From positions 310,001 through 374,000 of the forward strand of contig VIIQ02000724.1 in NCBI GenBank assembly GCA_007449985.2: a DNA stretch of 64,000 bases, in the 5' to 3' direction. A program made the translations under genes and the position numbers. Position 1 is the first letter of the stretch, and every line of letters begins with the position of its first letter. Source of the DNA: Desmodesmus armatus (lineage: Eukaryota > Chlorophyta > Chlorophyceae > Sphaeropleales > Scenedesmaceae). Shown piece by piece: positions 37,328-50,789 of the stretch. The notes under the pieces are model-generated. The model saw nothing but the letters and a program-made list of their open reading frames with translations. It was not told the DNA's origin and searched no databases.

Positions 37328-39900
37328 CTTGGTTGGCTTCTTTGCACGTGGCGAAAGGGAGAGCTGCGGCCGAGGCGCGACCCTATGGACAGACGCCGTG
37401 CCTGGGTATTAGGTCTTGGGAGCAGAGTGCATTGTGAAAGCAAAGCAGCAACTTCAGCACTGTCTGATTATGGTGTGGTAGTTACTGCTGCATGCCACGT
37501 CCTACATCGCTTTGGCTACCAGACGAACTGCAACATGGTGATCTGGAGACAATGCTGCTGCAGACCTTGAACTCCTGTTCCTTGCTGTATCAAAGCTCAA
37601 GCAGCCCATAGTTACCATTGTGAACCACACTGATGCATGCGCTCAAGGGTGCAGCATTGGGCTTTGCCAGCAAGCCTGGCCCCATCAGCCAGCCACTGCC
37701 ATTCCTTGCAGATGTTCCAGGCAGACTTGCTTCTGGCAGCGCGTCGGCCATGCCCGACCCAGTGACAGAACATAAATAGCAGGGCATCATTTGCTTCAGT
37801 GCCCAAGGCAACACTACCATGTGCACTTTCGTACGCACTACCTGCTGTGAATGACGCTGTCAACCAGCCTGTACACAGCTTCGAGACATGACGCCTGGCT
37901 GGGACAGTGCCAGATGCATGCAGCAGCTTCAAACTTACAGCACCTCCACATCAGCTCATGCAATTGGCAGCCTATGGCAATGTCAGACCGGGACTGCATG
38001 CGGCTGTCAGCATGTAAATCGTCCCCAACCAGCACAGCATGGTCATCTGCACATGTGACAATGCGCCTGCTGCAATGTGCACCTGTGGGAGCTCAACAAC
38101 TCCCCCACCACAGCTGTAACAGAAGCCAGTGACTGTCAAAGCCCGCGTGCAGCTGCAGCTTGCCCCCCTGCCAGGCCATAGAGCCAGCCCCGCAGCAGGA
38201 GCAGTACCTGCTGCCTCTGCGGTGTCCTGCCCCATGCTGCCTTTGATGCCCTGTCAATCGCCCCTGACAGCAGGCTGACGGGTGTGCGTTCTCATCGGTT
38301 CTGGCTCAGAACATCAGCAACACTTGTTGCTGCCGCACTGCTGGTAGCGAGAGCTACAGCTGGCTTTTGTCATTGGACACGGAGGCTTGTAACTGCGCTG
38401 ACATGCCCTGTGCTTCGCCCTCCCATGCCCTTGCCTGCCTGCCTCTACTCAGGAAGTGAAAGGTGCCCTAGCTGCTATGCTGCTGCTAGCGACCTGAGCT
38501 GAATGACGATTCTTCTGCTTGTGGCACACAATTTTGGGCCATGCACTTTTGATATCAGCCCGTATGCTTAGACAGGGGAAGCGCAGGCAGCACTGTCACG
38601 GCCCTCGCACGGCCGCCATGATGTGGATGTATACAGCGGCTCCCTTGCCCCACCCCTTGCCACCGATGGCCAGCCTGTGCAGCACGCTGACAGTGTGACC
38701 CATGTAGTGGAATTAGTAAGACAGTGCCCGGAACCGGGGAGGTAGCGTGATTTCCTGTAGTGGAATTGTGGGTCCAGGCATGTCAAGCAGTCAACTGTCA
38801 AGCTGCATTGCCGCATGTCCAGGCCTAACAGCTTTGCAGGCAGCTTTCCAATATAATTTCTGTCACTGCTGCCATTGGGCTACATCATTTGTCACGGCGT
38901 TTCTACTTTGGAGGCAGTTATGTTGCAATGTGAAGAGGGACAAGCAGTGACAAGGATCTCGGTCAGCTCAGTCCATCAGTATCCTCCCTTCCTCCTCCCT
39001 TCTTTTGTGTGTGGCTGGCACAGGGAAGGCAGCCTGGTCACTGCACTAGCTTTGTCTCTGATGACGCTACTAGCGTCACGCTAGCACAGCTGTGCCTCTC
39101 ACGGGATTACAAAACAGGCAACCCAGCAATCACAATGAGTTGCACCAAAGCCAGCACAGCCACTCGGCACAGTACTGTTCAGCAAAGCCACGCGAAACAC
39201 ACAGCGATGCACGCACAGCCATGCTCATCATGCTGAGAAATACCAGCCAGTCGCAGCCAGCCAGTCTTCGGAGAGGCTTCACAGATCTGTCAGGCAACGC
39301 CGCCGGGCAGTGCCTAACCCCAGTGCAAGCAACTGTCAAGCTCCAACTATATCCTCTCCTCCCTTTACCACGTCATGCTGTTGGTGACAGGTCCCTAACA
39401 AGTACAAACCAAGCAACCATTCCAACACCTGCACATAGGCGCCACCAGCATTTACGGCGCACAGAGACCCCAAGCGCCCAGGCCACTCGGTTTCGCCACA
39501 TCTCAGATGCCCCACATGTACTCAACCCCCCTCGTAACCCCCCAGCAGCACACACAAAGCCTCAGCAGCATACGCTCTTGCCGCTGTGTGCAGCACACCT
39601 AGCGCACGTGCACTCAGGCAGCACTAGGCCTTGCCACATGCATGCATGCACGCACGCACTAACCACGTGCGGCTGGACAGCATGCCAATGGCCACAAAGT
39701 AGCCGGCATTGCTTGCAGCTCGAGAGCTCCTGCTGCTGCTGACCCCACATGTTGCTGCTGCTGAGCCCAGCATAGACCGGGCCCCACCGTCCAGTGCAGT
39801 TGCCACTGCTGAAGCCGTCACAGCTCTGCTGCTGACGCCGCCGCAGCGGCTGGCCCTACTGCAGTTGCTGCTGTCAGTGGTGGACGTGCTGTCCTGCTGC
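37328..39900. other. Long intergenic region, nothing assignable
   Basis: About 2.6 kb lies upstream of eL43 and downstream of the 14-3-3 stop. Several short frames exist on both strands (for example 39092-39742 plus), but they lack splice support, family motifs or steady composition. Part of it is the eL43 promoter and the 14-3-3 3' untranslated region. Confidence 0.4.
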
Positions 39901-42127
39901 TCATGCCTTGGGTGCCTCTCCCTTGTCCTGGTCCTGCATCTCGCTGGTCCACAAGGTGAGGTTGTCGCGCAGCAGCTGCATGATGAGGGCGCTGTCCTTG
40001 TAGCTGTCCTCACCCAGGGTGTCCAGGTCGCTGATCGCCTCGTCAAACGCCTGCACACCACAGCACGGCGCAGCACAAGGAGAAGGCAGGGCCAAAGGCA
40101 GGCAGGCAGGCAAGACAGTACAGCAGCAGCAAAGACAGAGCAACCCAGCAGCAGCAACAAGTAAGCAAACAGCATGGATCAGGTGTGTGGCGGGGGCAGA
40201 TTCCAAGTACAGAGGAGAATGTGCACACCACTCTCGACCACAAGCAAAACCAGATGCATAGTGGACAAATCGTACATGAAACAAAACGAAGGTGTCTTCG
40301 AACTGCTTCGAGATGTGCAGCAGCAGTGATGCTGCAACATGTCTTGCATCACTGCTGGGCCGGCCAGCAGTCACCAACAGCCTGGACACCCGCCTCAAGA
40401 ATGAAGCGCACATCTGCTGCCCTCCCAGCGTCAGTTTGCCACCCCCCTCCCCAGCTTGCCACCCCCATCTCAGCAACTGGCCCATATGCAGTCTTCATGC
40501 AGCCACACATTGCAAACGACTCGTTGGGTGTCGGGGCCTATTTGGGACAGCAGCAGGCATGGGCCTGCAGATTGTGAGAGGCACAATCTGCTAGCCAATG
40601 CTTGCTGCTGTCCGAAGCAGGCACTCCACACCCACCATGCTGCATGCACCAGCCTGCACCCATTGCATGCAGCCTAGCAACACCTACAGCCGCCCCAGCA
40701 TGTCACTGCAAGCCATCTTGGCTAGGCTGCCCAACAGTCAACAAATCAGCACTGCCGTGCACGTTGCTGTGCGTGCCCCGCACTGCTGTGGCTAGTTGTG
40801 CTGGTGCCAAGTGTCTCCCACGTCGTGGTGGCTTAGTGACGACCCCCAACTGCCGTACACCTGCCTGCACAGTAACTGAGCAGCGATGCTGACAACGTGC
40901 CACGAATCTGCAGCCGCTCTGCCTTGGGTGGCTATGTGCAAAGCTGCTTCAGCTGGTGGTGGGCCACCTCAAGCTGGTTAGGGCATCATGTGCCCTGGGC
41001 AACATTCTCGCGCACCAAGCTGCGCATCCAACAGCCCTACACTATACTGCTGACACATTCCATGTGTGATATCCTCAAACATGCATTGCGCCCAGGAACA
41101 CATCCGAGTGCACCTTATAAGCAAAGCCTTGCAGCACTCCATTCATGCAGGTTATGGTTGCTCCCACCGGCCACTGGCTGTGCAGCTCCCACAGACCACC
41201 CCACCCAATGCTGCACCTGCTGGCAACCCAGCCCTCGCACAGATGCAAGGCTTGGCGCAACAACCCCTCCCGGTCCCCTTGTGCTGGTGCGCATGGCCAC
41301 TGCGCACCATGGCCTCCTGCTGCTGCTGTTCACTTTCTGAAACCCCCATCCACCCACCCCTCCCCCATGCGGGCCCCCGGCGCACCTGCTTGGCCAGGTT
41401 GCAGGCCTTCTCTGGCTGGTTCATGACCTCGTAGTAGAAGACTGAGAAGTTGAGCGCCAGCCCCAGCCTGATGGGGTTGGTGGAGGGCAGCTCTGCCAGC
41501 GCCTTGTCCTGTGCTGCATTGTACGCCATGAGCGTCTTGTCTGCTGCATCCTTCCTGTCAGCATCTGTCTTGAACTCTGACAGGTACCTGAGGTAATCAG
41601 CCTTCATCTTCAGGTAGAAGACGGAGGCTTCACATGTGGAGGCAGAGGGAATGAGGTGCTTGTCCAGCAGTTCCAGGATCTCGCCACAGATTTCGTCCAG
41701 CTCCTTCTCCACGACTGTCCTGTACTTCTGGATCAGCTTGACACGCTTCTCATTGCCCTTGGCTACCTCACTCTGCTCCACGCTCTGCAGAATGCGCCAA
41801 GAGGCACGTCTGGCGCCCACGAGGTTCTTGTAGCCTGTGTGCAACAGCAGTGCGTTCGATCAGCCTCAAGCCAGCACTACAGGCCCGGATCAGGCCTGAC
41901 GAATGCACCAGCACCACGCAGCGCCCGTGAGGGCCCACCCAAGCATCAACGCTGGCAACACCCAAGCCATCCAGCTCACCCACTGACAGCAGGTTTCGCT
42001 CCTCCACCGACAGCTCCTGCTCCCCAGCCATCTGTGCGATCTTTTTCATTTCCGCCACCATGTCCTGGTAGCGTTCTGCCTGCTCAGAAATCTTTGCAGA
42101 GAACAGCAGGGAGGCCCTGTCTGCCAT
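39901..42127 (-). CDS. 14-3-3 protein
   Basis: Three exons: 41980-42127, 41386-41834 and 39901-40050, giving 248 residues, normal for the family. Both signatures are present: [20 protein letters not shown], split by intron 1, and [20 protein letters not shown] in the last exon. Between them are the phosphopeptide-groove helices ([40 protein letters not shown]). 14-3-3 dimers bind phosphoserine or phosphothreonine motifs in client proteins and control enzymes, transporters and signalling in the cytosol and nucleus. The start is the ATG of MADRASLL. Intron 2 is unusually long for this window (about 1.3 kb) and holds nothing I recognise. Confidence 0.95.
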
Positions 42128-42631
42128 GGTTGCCCACTGCACGAGGAGAAGAGCCGAAAGGCAAGATACGTTGTACGTGTGCCGACGTCTCGAGCTGGGG
42201 AAGAGTATGCAGGCTTGGGTTGGTCTGGGGGGTCCCCTTGCAGATCGTTGTTAGGGTCTTGGGGTGCCCTCAAACTCAGGGGTGATTCATGTGTGAAAGT
42301 GTGCCACTATGCATTGCTCAATGTCTGTAGTATGTGGGACAGCCCTTCTGCTCCACCTTGCTTTAGGATGTGGGACACCCCTCACTGCCTCAGCTGTTGC
42401 CTTGGAATGGGTCTCATCAACAGTTTGGCCCCAGCTTGCGTTCGTGTTGGAGTCACATCCGTGTTCATATGGCTTCTGCAAGCAAGCAGTGCCCCCAGGT
42501 CCCGGAAATCATCAGCCCCTGCAGTCCTGTCCAGCACGGCCATGGCCCATGGCCTACACACACCACCACCCAACAATAGCAGGACAAGGGCATCACCCAA
42601 GCTGCTGATGCTACTGTTGCGCCTTCCACCA
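42128..42631. other. Intergenic region between 14-3-3 and TOP6A
   Basis: Short spacer between two minus-strand genes: the 14-3-3 promoter and the TOP6A 3' untranslated region. No other feature seen. Confidence 0.45.
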
Positions 42632-45600
42632 CTAGATCCAGTCCCCCTCCTGCAGCTTGAGGGGCAGGTACACCTGGCTGAGGTACTGGAAGCCAAAGCT
42701 GCTGAGCGCCTGAATCTCTGCCTTCTCCTTGGTCTTGAGCATCAGCTCCAGCTCCTTCACCCACTCAGGGTTGCAGCGGATGAAGTCCTCCTCAAGCTGG
42801 GGCCAGAGTGGACCAGACAGCAGCAACAGCAGCAGCAGCAACAGCATTTGCAAACAGCATGTGAAGTCTGCTCGCTTTGCACACACATGACGCTATGGCA
42901 CCCTTTCAAGCTGTCCAAGCCTTCCATACCACCACCACTGCCGCAAGACATGCTTTATCCATGGCTCACCCAGCCCCGCTATCTGCAGGTTGCCGGCACC
43001 CTTCCGCCCATACACCCTCATTCACACCCAGCCCATCCATGCCCCTCCCCCAGGCCCTGCACTGCTACACCCATGTCGAGCCCAACAGCCTCCGTCTGCC
43101 CCCCTCCCGCTCTGCCCTGCGCTACTCACCAGCTTCTTGCCTGTCTTGATATCCTCATCTGTCATGGCCAGCCTACACTGCTGGGGTATGTTGAAGCGGT
43201 CAAGGTCACTGGGGCGCACACCTAGCCACTTGATGTCTGCACAGGACACAGGCAGATGCACACGCCGTCCATGGGGTGTTGTCAACGTGGTGAACCCTGA
43301 CGTAAAGCACTTACATACGTGACACACGGTCATAGCCTGTGACTGTCACCCCGAACATGCTGAGAAGGCGAACGCGCTGTGTTAGGAGGGGCTGGGAGGA
43401 CGAAGCAGGAAGGAGTAGGAGAGCATACGCATGCAACAGGAGCGCACCCTGCATTACCTGATGATTTGCCAAGAGGGGGTTGTACATTCTTCACTGGCCC
43501 CTGCATACGCATGCACACAAACTGCTGCACATATGCACGCTCCGCAGCCCTCCCTCCCATCTCCCCGTGCACCCCCCCCCCCCCGGCAGTCAACATGCAA
43601 CACCTCCACTGCATGTTGCCTCACCTGGTGTTGTGAGGTTGCTGCTATCATAGCTCATGTTCATGCTGCCCTTCATGTACACTGACAAGATCTTCAGGCC
43701 ATACGGGTCACTGTCGACCAGTGCCAGTACAGGGATCTTCAGCGTGAGCTTCAACTTGCGCAAGAACAACCTGCGGGCGCAGCAAGCACGCAACAGAACT
43801 AAGCACTTGGGCAGAACATTCCTTGCTTGATGTAGGAAGGACTCCTGCGTTGTTTGTTGCCACCCACCCCGGGTGGGCCAGCCTTCTTTTTGTCGCACAT
43901 TGTCTACACCACCAATGCTGCCACGTCTGGCTGCCTCTTGGCTGCTACCATAAGGGGCCACCCCTGCCCTTCCGCCTTCGAGTTGAACATGCCCCCAGCA
44001 CCATCCTGTGAGCGTTCGGCTGTCTCATGCGTGTGATGATGGGGCGGTGGTGGTTGTGAACCTATTTTGCACACCCTACCGCTCCTCCCGGCTCCCTCTG
44101 CCGCTCCCTCACCCCTCCTCTGCCGCTGCACCCCCCTCCCTTGCCATTTCCCTGTGGAGGTTCAAAACTGAATCCTGCCTCCCGCCCTCATTCCAGCCAG
44201 GCATTCACCCACCGCGTTGCCACGTCAGGCTGTCCCTTAGCTGTGATGATGATGGAGGGGTAGTCGTTGTAGAACCTGTCCTCTGCCAGGCGCATGAAGG
44301 CTGCGTCCTTTTCCACCAGCAGGATGAACAGCGCGTCCGACTGGATGTTAGTCACCTGGGGCAGGGGGGGGGGGACAAGCAGGAGTGGTGGTGGTGGTGG
44401 GGGGGGGGGGGCGTTGCAGAAGTCCGGGCAGCTGACGCTTTAGAGACGTTGGTGGCAACAGTAACAATCATTCTTCCTGCACGCACCACACCACCCACGC
44501 TAACCGACTGTTGCGCCGACTTCCAGCACCTCATGTGCTGATGCCAGTCGCATCCTCCCTCCCCCTCACCTTGCTGATGTTTGGTGGGATAGCCTTGCCC
44601 CCCACGCCCATGCGTCTGCAGTCAATGTCATCACCGTCCTCTGTGAAGGTCAGCCGGCCAACCACCACGCCCTTCTCAGACGCAACCACTGCACACGGCA
44701 AGGCGAACAGCAAGAGGTGGCGGGGGAAGAGAGGCGTTGGTAGGGGGGGCAAAAAGAGGTGGCGCACAAGCATGGCACACGAGTCAGGCAGGTGCGAGGC
44801 TAATCTGGCCAACACGCTAGCAGGCCCAACAATCATCGTTCCGGTGACATGTGAGAGGTCCATTCATCAGGCGAGCACCCCAGGTGGGCGAGCACCCCAG
44901 GTGGGCGTGAAAGCCTCGCCTGCAGGCGAGGCATTGAGTTCCAGAACCAACTGGCATGTGCACTGCTAGACGTGCAGGAGTGCAGGACAGCAGGCAGGCG
45001 CGCGCATGACCGTTAGCACAGCACCCTCGGCTGCTGCTCTGGGTGGGCATTATATGGCCCGTGTCCTCCCTTCCGGTGAAAAATCGCCTAACACTGAGGG
45101 CAAGGGTGAGGGAGAGGTGTGCTGACTGAGTTTGGCAAGGCATCAGGAGCACAGCTCCACGCAAAGATGCACTGCAAGCAAGATTCTGCATGTGTAGCGC
45201 GACACATGCACATGCAGAGGTCCCTAAACACCAGCTGGTGTGTAGCTGCGCATATGGTTCCAGGAGTTCCTCCAACCAGCAGCAAGTCAGCCAGCAGCAG
45301 CTGTGGCGACTCAGCTGGGATTGCCAAGCCCTGGCTGTCCAAGCACGGTTTAATTAGCCAAATGCAACCAGGCAACTCCACCCGTACTCGCATTGTCAGA
45401 ACACAGCAATTCAGGCAGTGTGTGCCACATGCAGGACACCCTGCAATCTCCAAAGCTGCTGGCTTGCACGTTGTTGGCAGCTCCTGAGAGTGGGCAGCAT
45501 GCCAGAAGCAAACTTGCTGAGTGCAGATGCACTGCTAGTGCTACACACACTCATGTGTCACCACACATCTGACTGTCATGATGACACCCTCTCTCTATTG

Positions 45601-48600
45601 GTTGCCGCTTATGTGCCAACACACACCAACAGACATGCCGGAGTGTACCTTGCAGTGCGGACTGCCCATGCATGCAGGCACGCCGACAGTCACAAAAGGT
45701 TCCAGCTGGAGTGCTGCTGGGGTGAGGAGGTTCCCCGGCCAGCAGCTCACAAGCCAGCAACTTTCGTGACGACAGGCACAGAGAGAAGATTAGCACCCAC
45801 TAGCAGTCGTGCACTGGCTGAGGCGGTCAGCACAAAGTTTGACACCCCGCCGGCCCCTACCCACTAAGCACTGGCTCGCCAAAAGCCTTGCGTGGCTGCC
45901 TGTTTGCCCCTACTGACTCATGCGATTGCTTGCTGGGTGCCATGGTACCAAACAACACCAACACGACACGTGCCAACAAGCAAGCAGTCACATTGCCCCA
46001 GCACCAGTGATCGCTTCCCAGGACAATGACACCATGACCAACGCTGCCCGCTGGCAGTGACGGCTGCCAGTTGGCTCGCCGGTGACGACTGGACAGCTAG
46101 CAGCCTCAGCGCGCGTGGGAAGCATCGCCCTTGCTGCCAGGCAGCCACCCTAATGGCGGACCTGCCAGTAGCGCCCGTGGCTGCTGATGCTGTTGCTCCT
46201 GCATGCTTTGTTCACTCACCGTGCAAGCTGGTTCGTGTGCAGCCCAGCATGCAGGACAGGTCATCCAGCACGGAGTCAGACTGGCCTTGCTCCTGCAGGA
46301 GGAGGAGGGCGAGGTGACAGGTGGGAGGAGGGGTGCGGCAGGAAGTAGGAGGGGAACAGGGAGGGGCAAAGTCATGGCGGTGCTGTGAATGTGCAGCAAC
46401 AGGAGAGGGGATGTGGGAGTTGCTGAGGGAGGGAACAGGAGGATGTGTGCGATCCCAGTGCGAGTAACCATCTCTGTACGGAAAAGACCCACACGACAGA
46501 CATCCAGATGGATGCTGGTTGTGCTGTCCTGTCAACTTTTTGACCATATGCCTTCTCCAGGGATGGATTCGCTTTGGCACATGCCACAGCCACTGCTTCG
46601 CGCCTTGCATCGCCCTGCACCCCTCCAATGCATGCGCCCAGTGGGCCCTGCCGATGTTGCCACGCCACCCCACTCCCTCCATGCAGCCAAGCACACCTCA
46701 AAGAGCTTGACATCTGTGTAGAAGAGGTCACGCTTGGTGACGTGTATCTGCTTCAGGCACAGCTCATGCACCAGGCTCAGGATGCGCGTCGTGATGGCGG
46801 TCTTCCTGCATGCAGTATGAATGTACATGCATGCATTAACACAGGGAGGCTGGGTAATGTGATGTGGACAGGTTGTTGTGTGCTATGCTGAAGGCATGTG
46901 CGCCCAGTGGGCATATGCTTTGCTACTACTACTACTACTACTACTAAACTGGGTCAGGGCCACGCCTGACCGCCCTTTCTGGAGCCAAACTAGGCTCATA
47001 GGGCATAATCCACACACATGTGCCAAATGTCCACACTCAAACAAAGGAAACACAGTCAAACCGCAAAGCCACACCACCACCAAAGCAAGGCATTGACTCA
47101 CACTTCATCCAGACGCAACAGGTCCGCCGCATGGGCTAGCGCAGCCTCTACAATGGCTTCCTCGTCAGACACATCCAGGCCACCATCACTCAGAACCTCT
47201 ACAAACTCTGCAGGAGGGTTCTCCCACCGTCGATGGCTGCAATCCACTAGGAATGCAGCTACCAGGTGCTGCTCCTGGGACATGAACTGTCTTAGACCAG
47301 CTGCAGAGACAGGGCCCTCTACCACATGCTGCCACCCACCCAGACAATCAAACAAATGAGCATGACGCTGCCTCACTGCACTGTACTGCACGCACTCGGT
47401 AATCATATGCAGCTCATCACCAACCCCTGCCTCACACAACTTGCACAAGCGCTCTGCCCGAGGGACGGACAGCCGCCGCCGGTCCCTTCCACAACTTGAT
47501 GCTCCCACTTCCGGGTCTCAACCCTCTTTGCACTGCTCGTGCACCTGCATGTTGCCAAGGGCCAACATGTGCGTGTGCTGGCCCCACTGAACACATGCGC
47601 ATGCGCACACAGCTTCATCCATTCTTGCCCTGCTGACCTGCACTGCTGTGTGCTGGCGAAGGGCCTCTTGCTGGTGCTGTCCTTGAGCACGATGCGGTCC
47701 AGCTCAGGCACATACAGCTGGTTGCCCTTGGCTCGGGACGGGATGTCATAGCTGAACCCATTGCCTGCAGCAGCAGCAGACAGAAACCAGTGGATGCAAC
47801 ATCAAGCATGCGTACTTTAAGCACGCGCTAAAGCCGCCGCGCTGAGAAGCCTTTATAGGATGTTGCAAGCAGAGGTGCACCTTGGCGTCAACACTTGCAC
47901 CAACCACACTGCGCATGTCTATGAATCCAGCAGAACCAGTCAATGCCACATAGCCTGGTTCATGTTGTACGACATGTTCCCAGCACTCACCTGCTAATAT
48001 GCTGCTTGCCACCTGGTAGATGGCGGCTTCTATCTCGTCCAGCACAGCATCAGAGTCTTTGTCCACAACCTGCAGGCAGGCAGCAGGACACATCAGCACA
48101 TGGTGTCAGCGTTATGCCTTGTGCAGCATGCCTGCAAAGCCCGTGATATGTTCATCCATTGCTACTTTTCTGTGCTGCAACGGCTGTCACCACGCGGCGC
48201 GAGATGGGTACAACTTGGGCGCTGCTGCGCAAGTGCTGTGGGTGGTGCTGGACCTCCCTCTCTGACCTGCCTTGCACCATGCGCAGCCCATTGACGGTGC
48301 GCTGTGCTACGTCCTGCATCCTGCAAACTGAGCTGCGTGCGCGCGCTGAGGCCAGCACACATGCCTTGACAGTACATCTTTCCCGCACAAACCCTGGCCA
48401 GTTTGCTTGCCACAGCTGCAGGATGCTTGACGCTACTGTAGTGCACTCTGACTGAAGCTGGCGATATGCTGCCCGGCTCAGCTGCAAGATTATCTCACAT
48501 CCCCGACTTCTTGACACAAACAGCATTGTTTGTGCGTGTCATGACATGCACCATTCTACAGCCAGTCAGCTGGGTATGTGCGTACCTCCTTGACTGCATG

Positions 48601-49061
48601 AGGGATGGCAAGGTCTGTGAGGGACCTGCACAAGAGAACATCACAGCCAGCACGAGCCTTGGCCGGTAAATCCCGCACCACACTTTGTTACTGCGGACGG
48701 CTGCTCGATGCTGTAGTAGCTTGACATCGACTGACGAGGTAGAGGTACAGCCTGACAAGTGAGCTGGCTAGCTTGTGTGTGCTTGTGCCAAGCAGCCAGC
48801 TGTTGGCTTACTGCTCCTTGTGTGTTTCTTTCTTGCTCTGCTCTGCTAGCTTCTTCACAAGCCTCAGAACCTCCTGTGCAGTACACAACACCAGAGAGCG
48901 CTCTCGTCAGGTCAGCATGCCAGTGCCGCGTCAGGGGGACAGCTGTGGGGTCTGCTGCTGGGCTGACACAGCTGGGAGCGCACGTCCACTCCTTTGATCT
49001 TCTTCGCCTGCTTTGTGATGTCTTCTCCTGTGCGCTTGCTTGGGCCAGCCTTGCTACTCAT
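42632..49061 (-). CDS. TOP6A: DNA topoisomerase VI subunit A (SPO11-3/TOP6A-like)
   Basis: Twelve phase-consistent exons give 415 residues: 48984-49061, 48812-48873, 48586-48625, 47991-48069, 47638-47764, 46697-46805, 46220-46292, 44570-44688, 44213-44355, 43625-43770, 43130-43236 and 42632-42796. The strand-cleaving Tyr lies in [13 protein letters not shown] (about residue 158). The Toprim metal site is Glu in LLVEKD (about 244) and Asp in [16 protein letters not shown] (about 296 and 298). The C-terminus reads [13 protein letters not shown] and [19 protein letters not shown], as in plant TOP6A rather than meiotic SPO11. With TOP6B it forms the type IIB topoisomerase that supports endoreduplication in plants. 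The catalytic residues are intact. The intron before the Tyr exon holds a LINE fragment, and the 5' half is duplicated as a pseudogene at 55.5-57.4 kb. Confidence 0.93.
44913..44932. repeat. Perfect 20-bp palindrome next to an 18-bp direct repeat
   Basis: GCCTCGCCTGCAGGCGAGGC lies in the long TOP6A intron (44689-46219). Just to its left (44872-44908) an approximately 18-bp motif (gcgagcaccccaggtggg) occurs twice in tandem. Confidence 0.75.
46923..47525 (-). mobile_element. 5'-truncated LINE (non-LTR) fragment with a (TAG)n tail
   Basis: A minus-strand frame (stop at 47098) encodes [19 protein letters not shown], the Cys-Cys-His-Cys motif found after the reverse transcriptase of many plant-type LINEs, plus an acidic tail. 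After the stop the sequence runs to a (TAG)n array at about 46923-46946, as expected for a LINE with a microsatellite 3' tail. The 5-bp string ctttg lies at 46918-46922 and again at 47526-47530, a possible target-site duplication. The fragment sits in a TOP6A intron in the same orientation as the gene. Reverse transcriptase itself is absent. Confidence 0.65.
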
Positions 49062-50789
49062 CGACAGTATCTCACGACAGTAAACCAGGCTGGCCTCAAC
49101 AGAATATATCACGAGGTGTCCGTGGCTGTGGCTATAGAACTTTGTATGTGTATATCCAGCTGCTAGGAGTTTTGATGTGCCTCTCAGGAGGTCTTATGAC
49201 ACAAGCTTGTGTCGTGACAGTATCAGGTGTGAAACCCACAGCAGCGGTAATTGGGAAGCTTCACAGCTCAGTAAACGGGTGCTTATCCTTTCATTTTTAG
49301 TGTGACTGCCATGTCACAACTCCCTCTCTCTCTGTGTGCCGTTGGGCAGATTTGTTTCAAACCTCTGATCTGATCCGGTCCGAGCCGCGTTCGACCCTTT
49401 AATGTTTGGACCAAATTATACTGCATGGGATGAGATGTCGTCAGTTCCCTTTGCTGTATTGCTCCAGTTACCACCAGTGTCTGACACAACTTTTACTTGA
49501 GCCAAGCTGCACTCCTGGCTGGCCTGGTTAATGGCGCACTTACTGTGTTGCTGGCAGCAGCAGGCAGCACATGGCAGATGGGGCGACGGTCAGCACTGAT
49601 TTTGTGGCTTGTGGGCTTCACGCCTAGGCTGCAGCTGTGGTGTCATGTTGTGCCGACCATTCGTCAAATTCCCATGTCGGATGAGGCTGCTGCTGCTGTT
49701 GGATGGGGGGCCTATACAGCTGTGTGGTGTGTTGGCTGTGTGTGCATGCCAACCTGCATCGGTGATTGGCATAGCTTGCTGCCAGTGCTGCCTGATTACT
49801 GTACTACTGCATGCCATATCCACATGCCATGCAGAGCACTTGTTAGCAGTATGCCAAGGTGTCAAATTGCTGCTGAGCACAGTTTGAGCAGCAGCAGCAT
49901 AGCACGGTACGCTGGGTGGCGCGCCCACGGGTGCAGCACCGCACCTGCAGCTGGCAGATACAGCCCGTCTGCAGATGTGTAAAGTGGATTACACCGTTCT
50001 ATGCTATATCCAACCACATTATGTACAAACACATTGGTTGCAACCTTCAATGCGTGTCACCAGGCAGCAAAGTTGCTGACACAGGCAGTGGGTGGCTCAG
50101 TGCGCGATGCAGCTGCTGTTGCTGTTGTGAGTTGTGAACGTGTCTTGGTGCATCATGATGACAATGAGCAGTAGACTTCATGGGCTGCGAGTGGTGCATG
50201 GAGCGGTCACAGCATCACTACCGTCATGCCACTGCTGTGTTGACAAATCACCCGCACATGCAGGGCGTACGCACCCGCACATGCAGGGCTCTGCAGTAAT
50301 TATTGCATATCAGCAACAAGCGTTTCTACATGTTTCCTCGGATAGGAGAATCCTTCGGAGAGCCTGTGGCCCGAGCAAAAGTGTAACAAAATGAGTGATA
50401 AATGTGTAATAAATGTGTAATGCCGTTTCTTTCGAAAGGTGCGGCGACAGCTGTGGTCTTTGAGCACCCAACTGGTTGTATGGATGTCTGTCAAGCTAGT
50501 TCGCACTATCGGCCTGCAGCACGGTCGGAGCAGGCCGGATGGCAAAGGCCGTAGCCTCTTGTGGATGTCGAATTGCACATGAATGCGAGGAAGGCACTGC
50601 AAATACACATCGAAGTTTAATTAAAGAAGTATCAGGGGCGTATTTCGTTGTCTAGCGCAGACTGTAGCATGGCCGCGGGCAGGCCGCGTGGTGATGGTGA
50701 TCTACTGGGTATGTCGACAGATCGAAGGTCGTTTTCGATGTTTTATTGAAATCACCTACAAGCCATTGCCTTTGGTTTAAGAAAAACAT
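49062..50789. other. TOP6A upstream flank, part of the segmental duplication
   Basis: No coding exon seen. Several stretches (for example ggcttcacgcctaggctgcag near 49615, and the cacatgcagggcgtacgcac region near 50255) have diverged counterparts at about 57.4-58.6 kb. Confidence 0.45.

Noticed and set aside
39092..39742. 216-codon plus-strand frame
   Set aside because: Starts at a non-ATG codon, has low-complexity Thr/Pro/His text and no family motif or splice support.
42179..43225. 348-codon plus-strand frame
   Set aside because: Lies antisense to the last TOP6A exons, whose motifs and phases are convincing.
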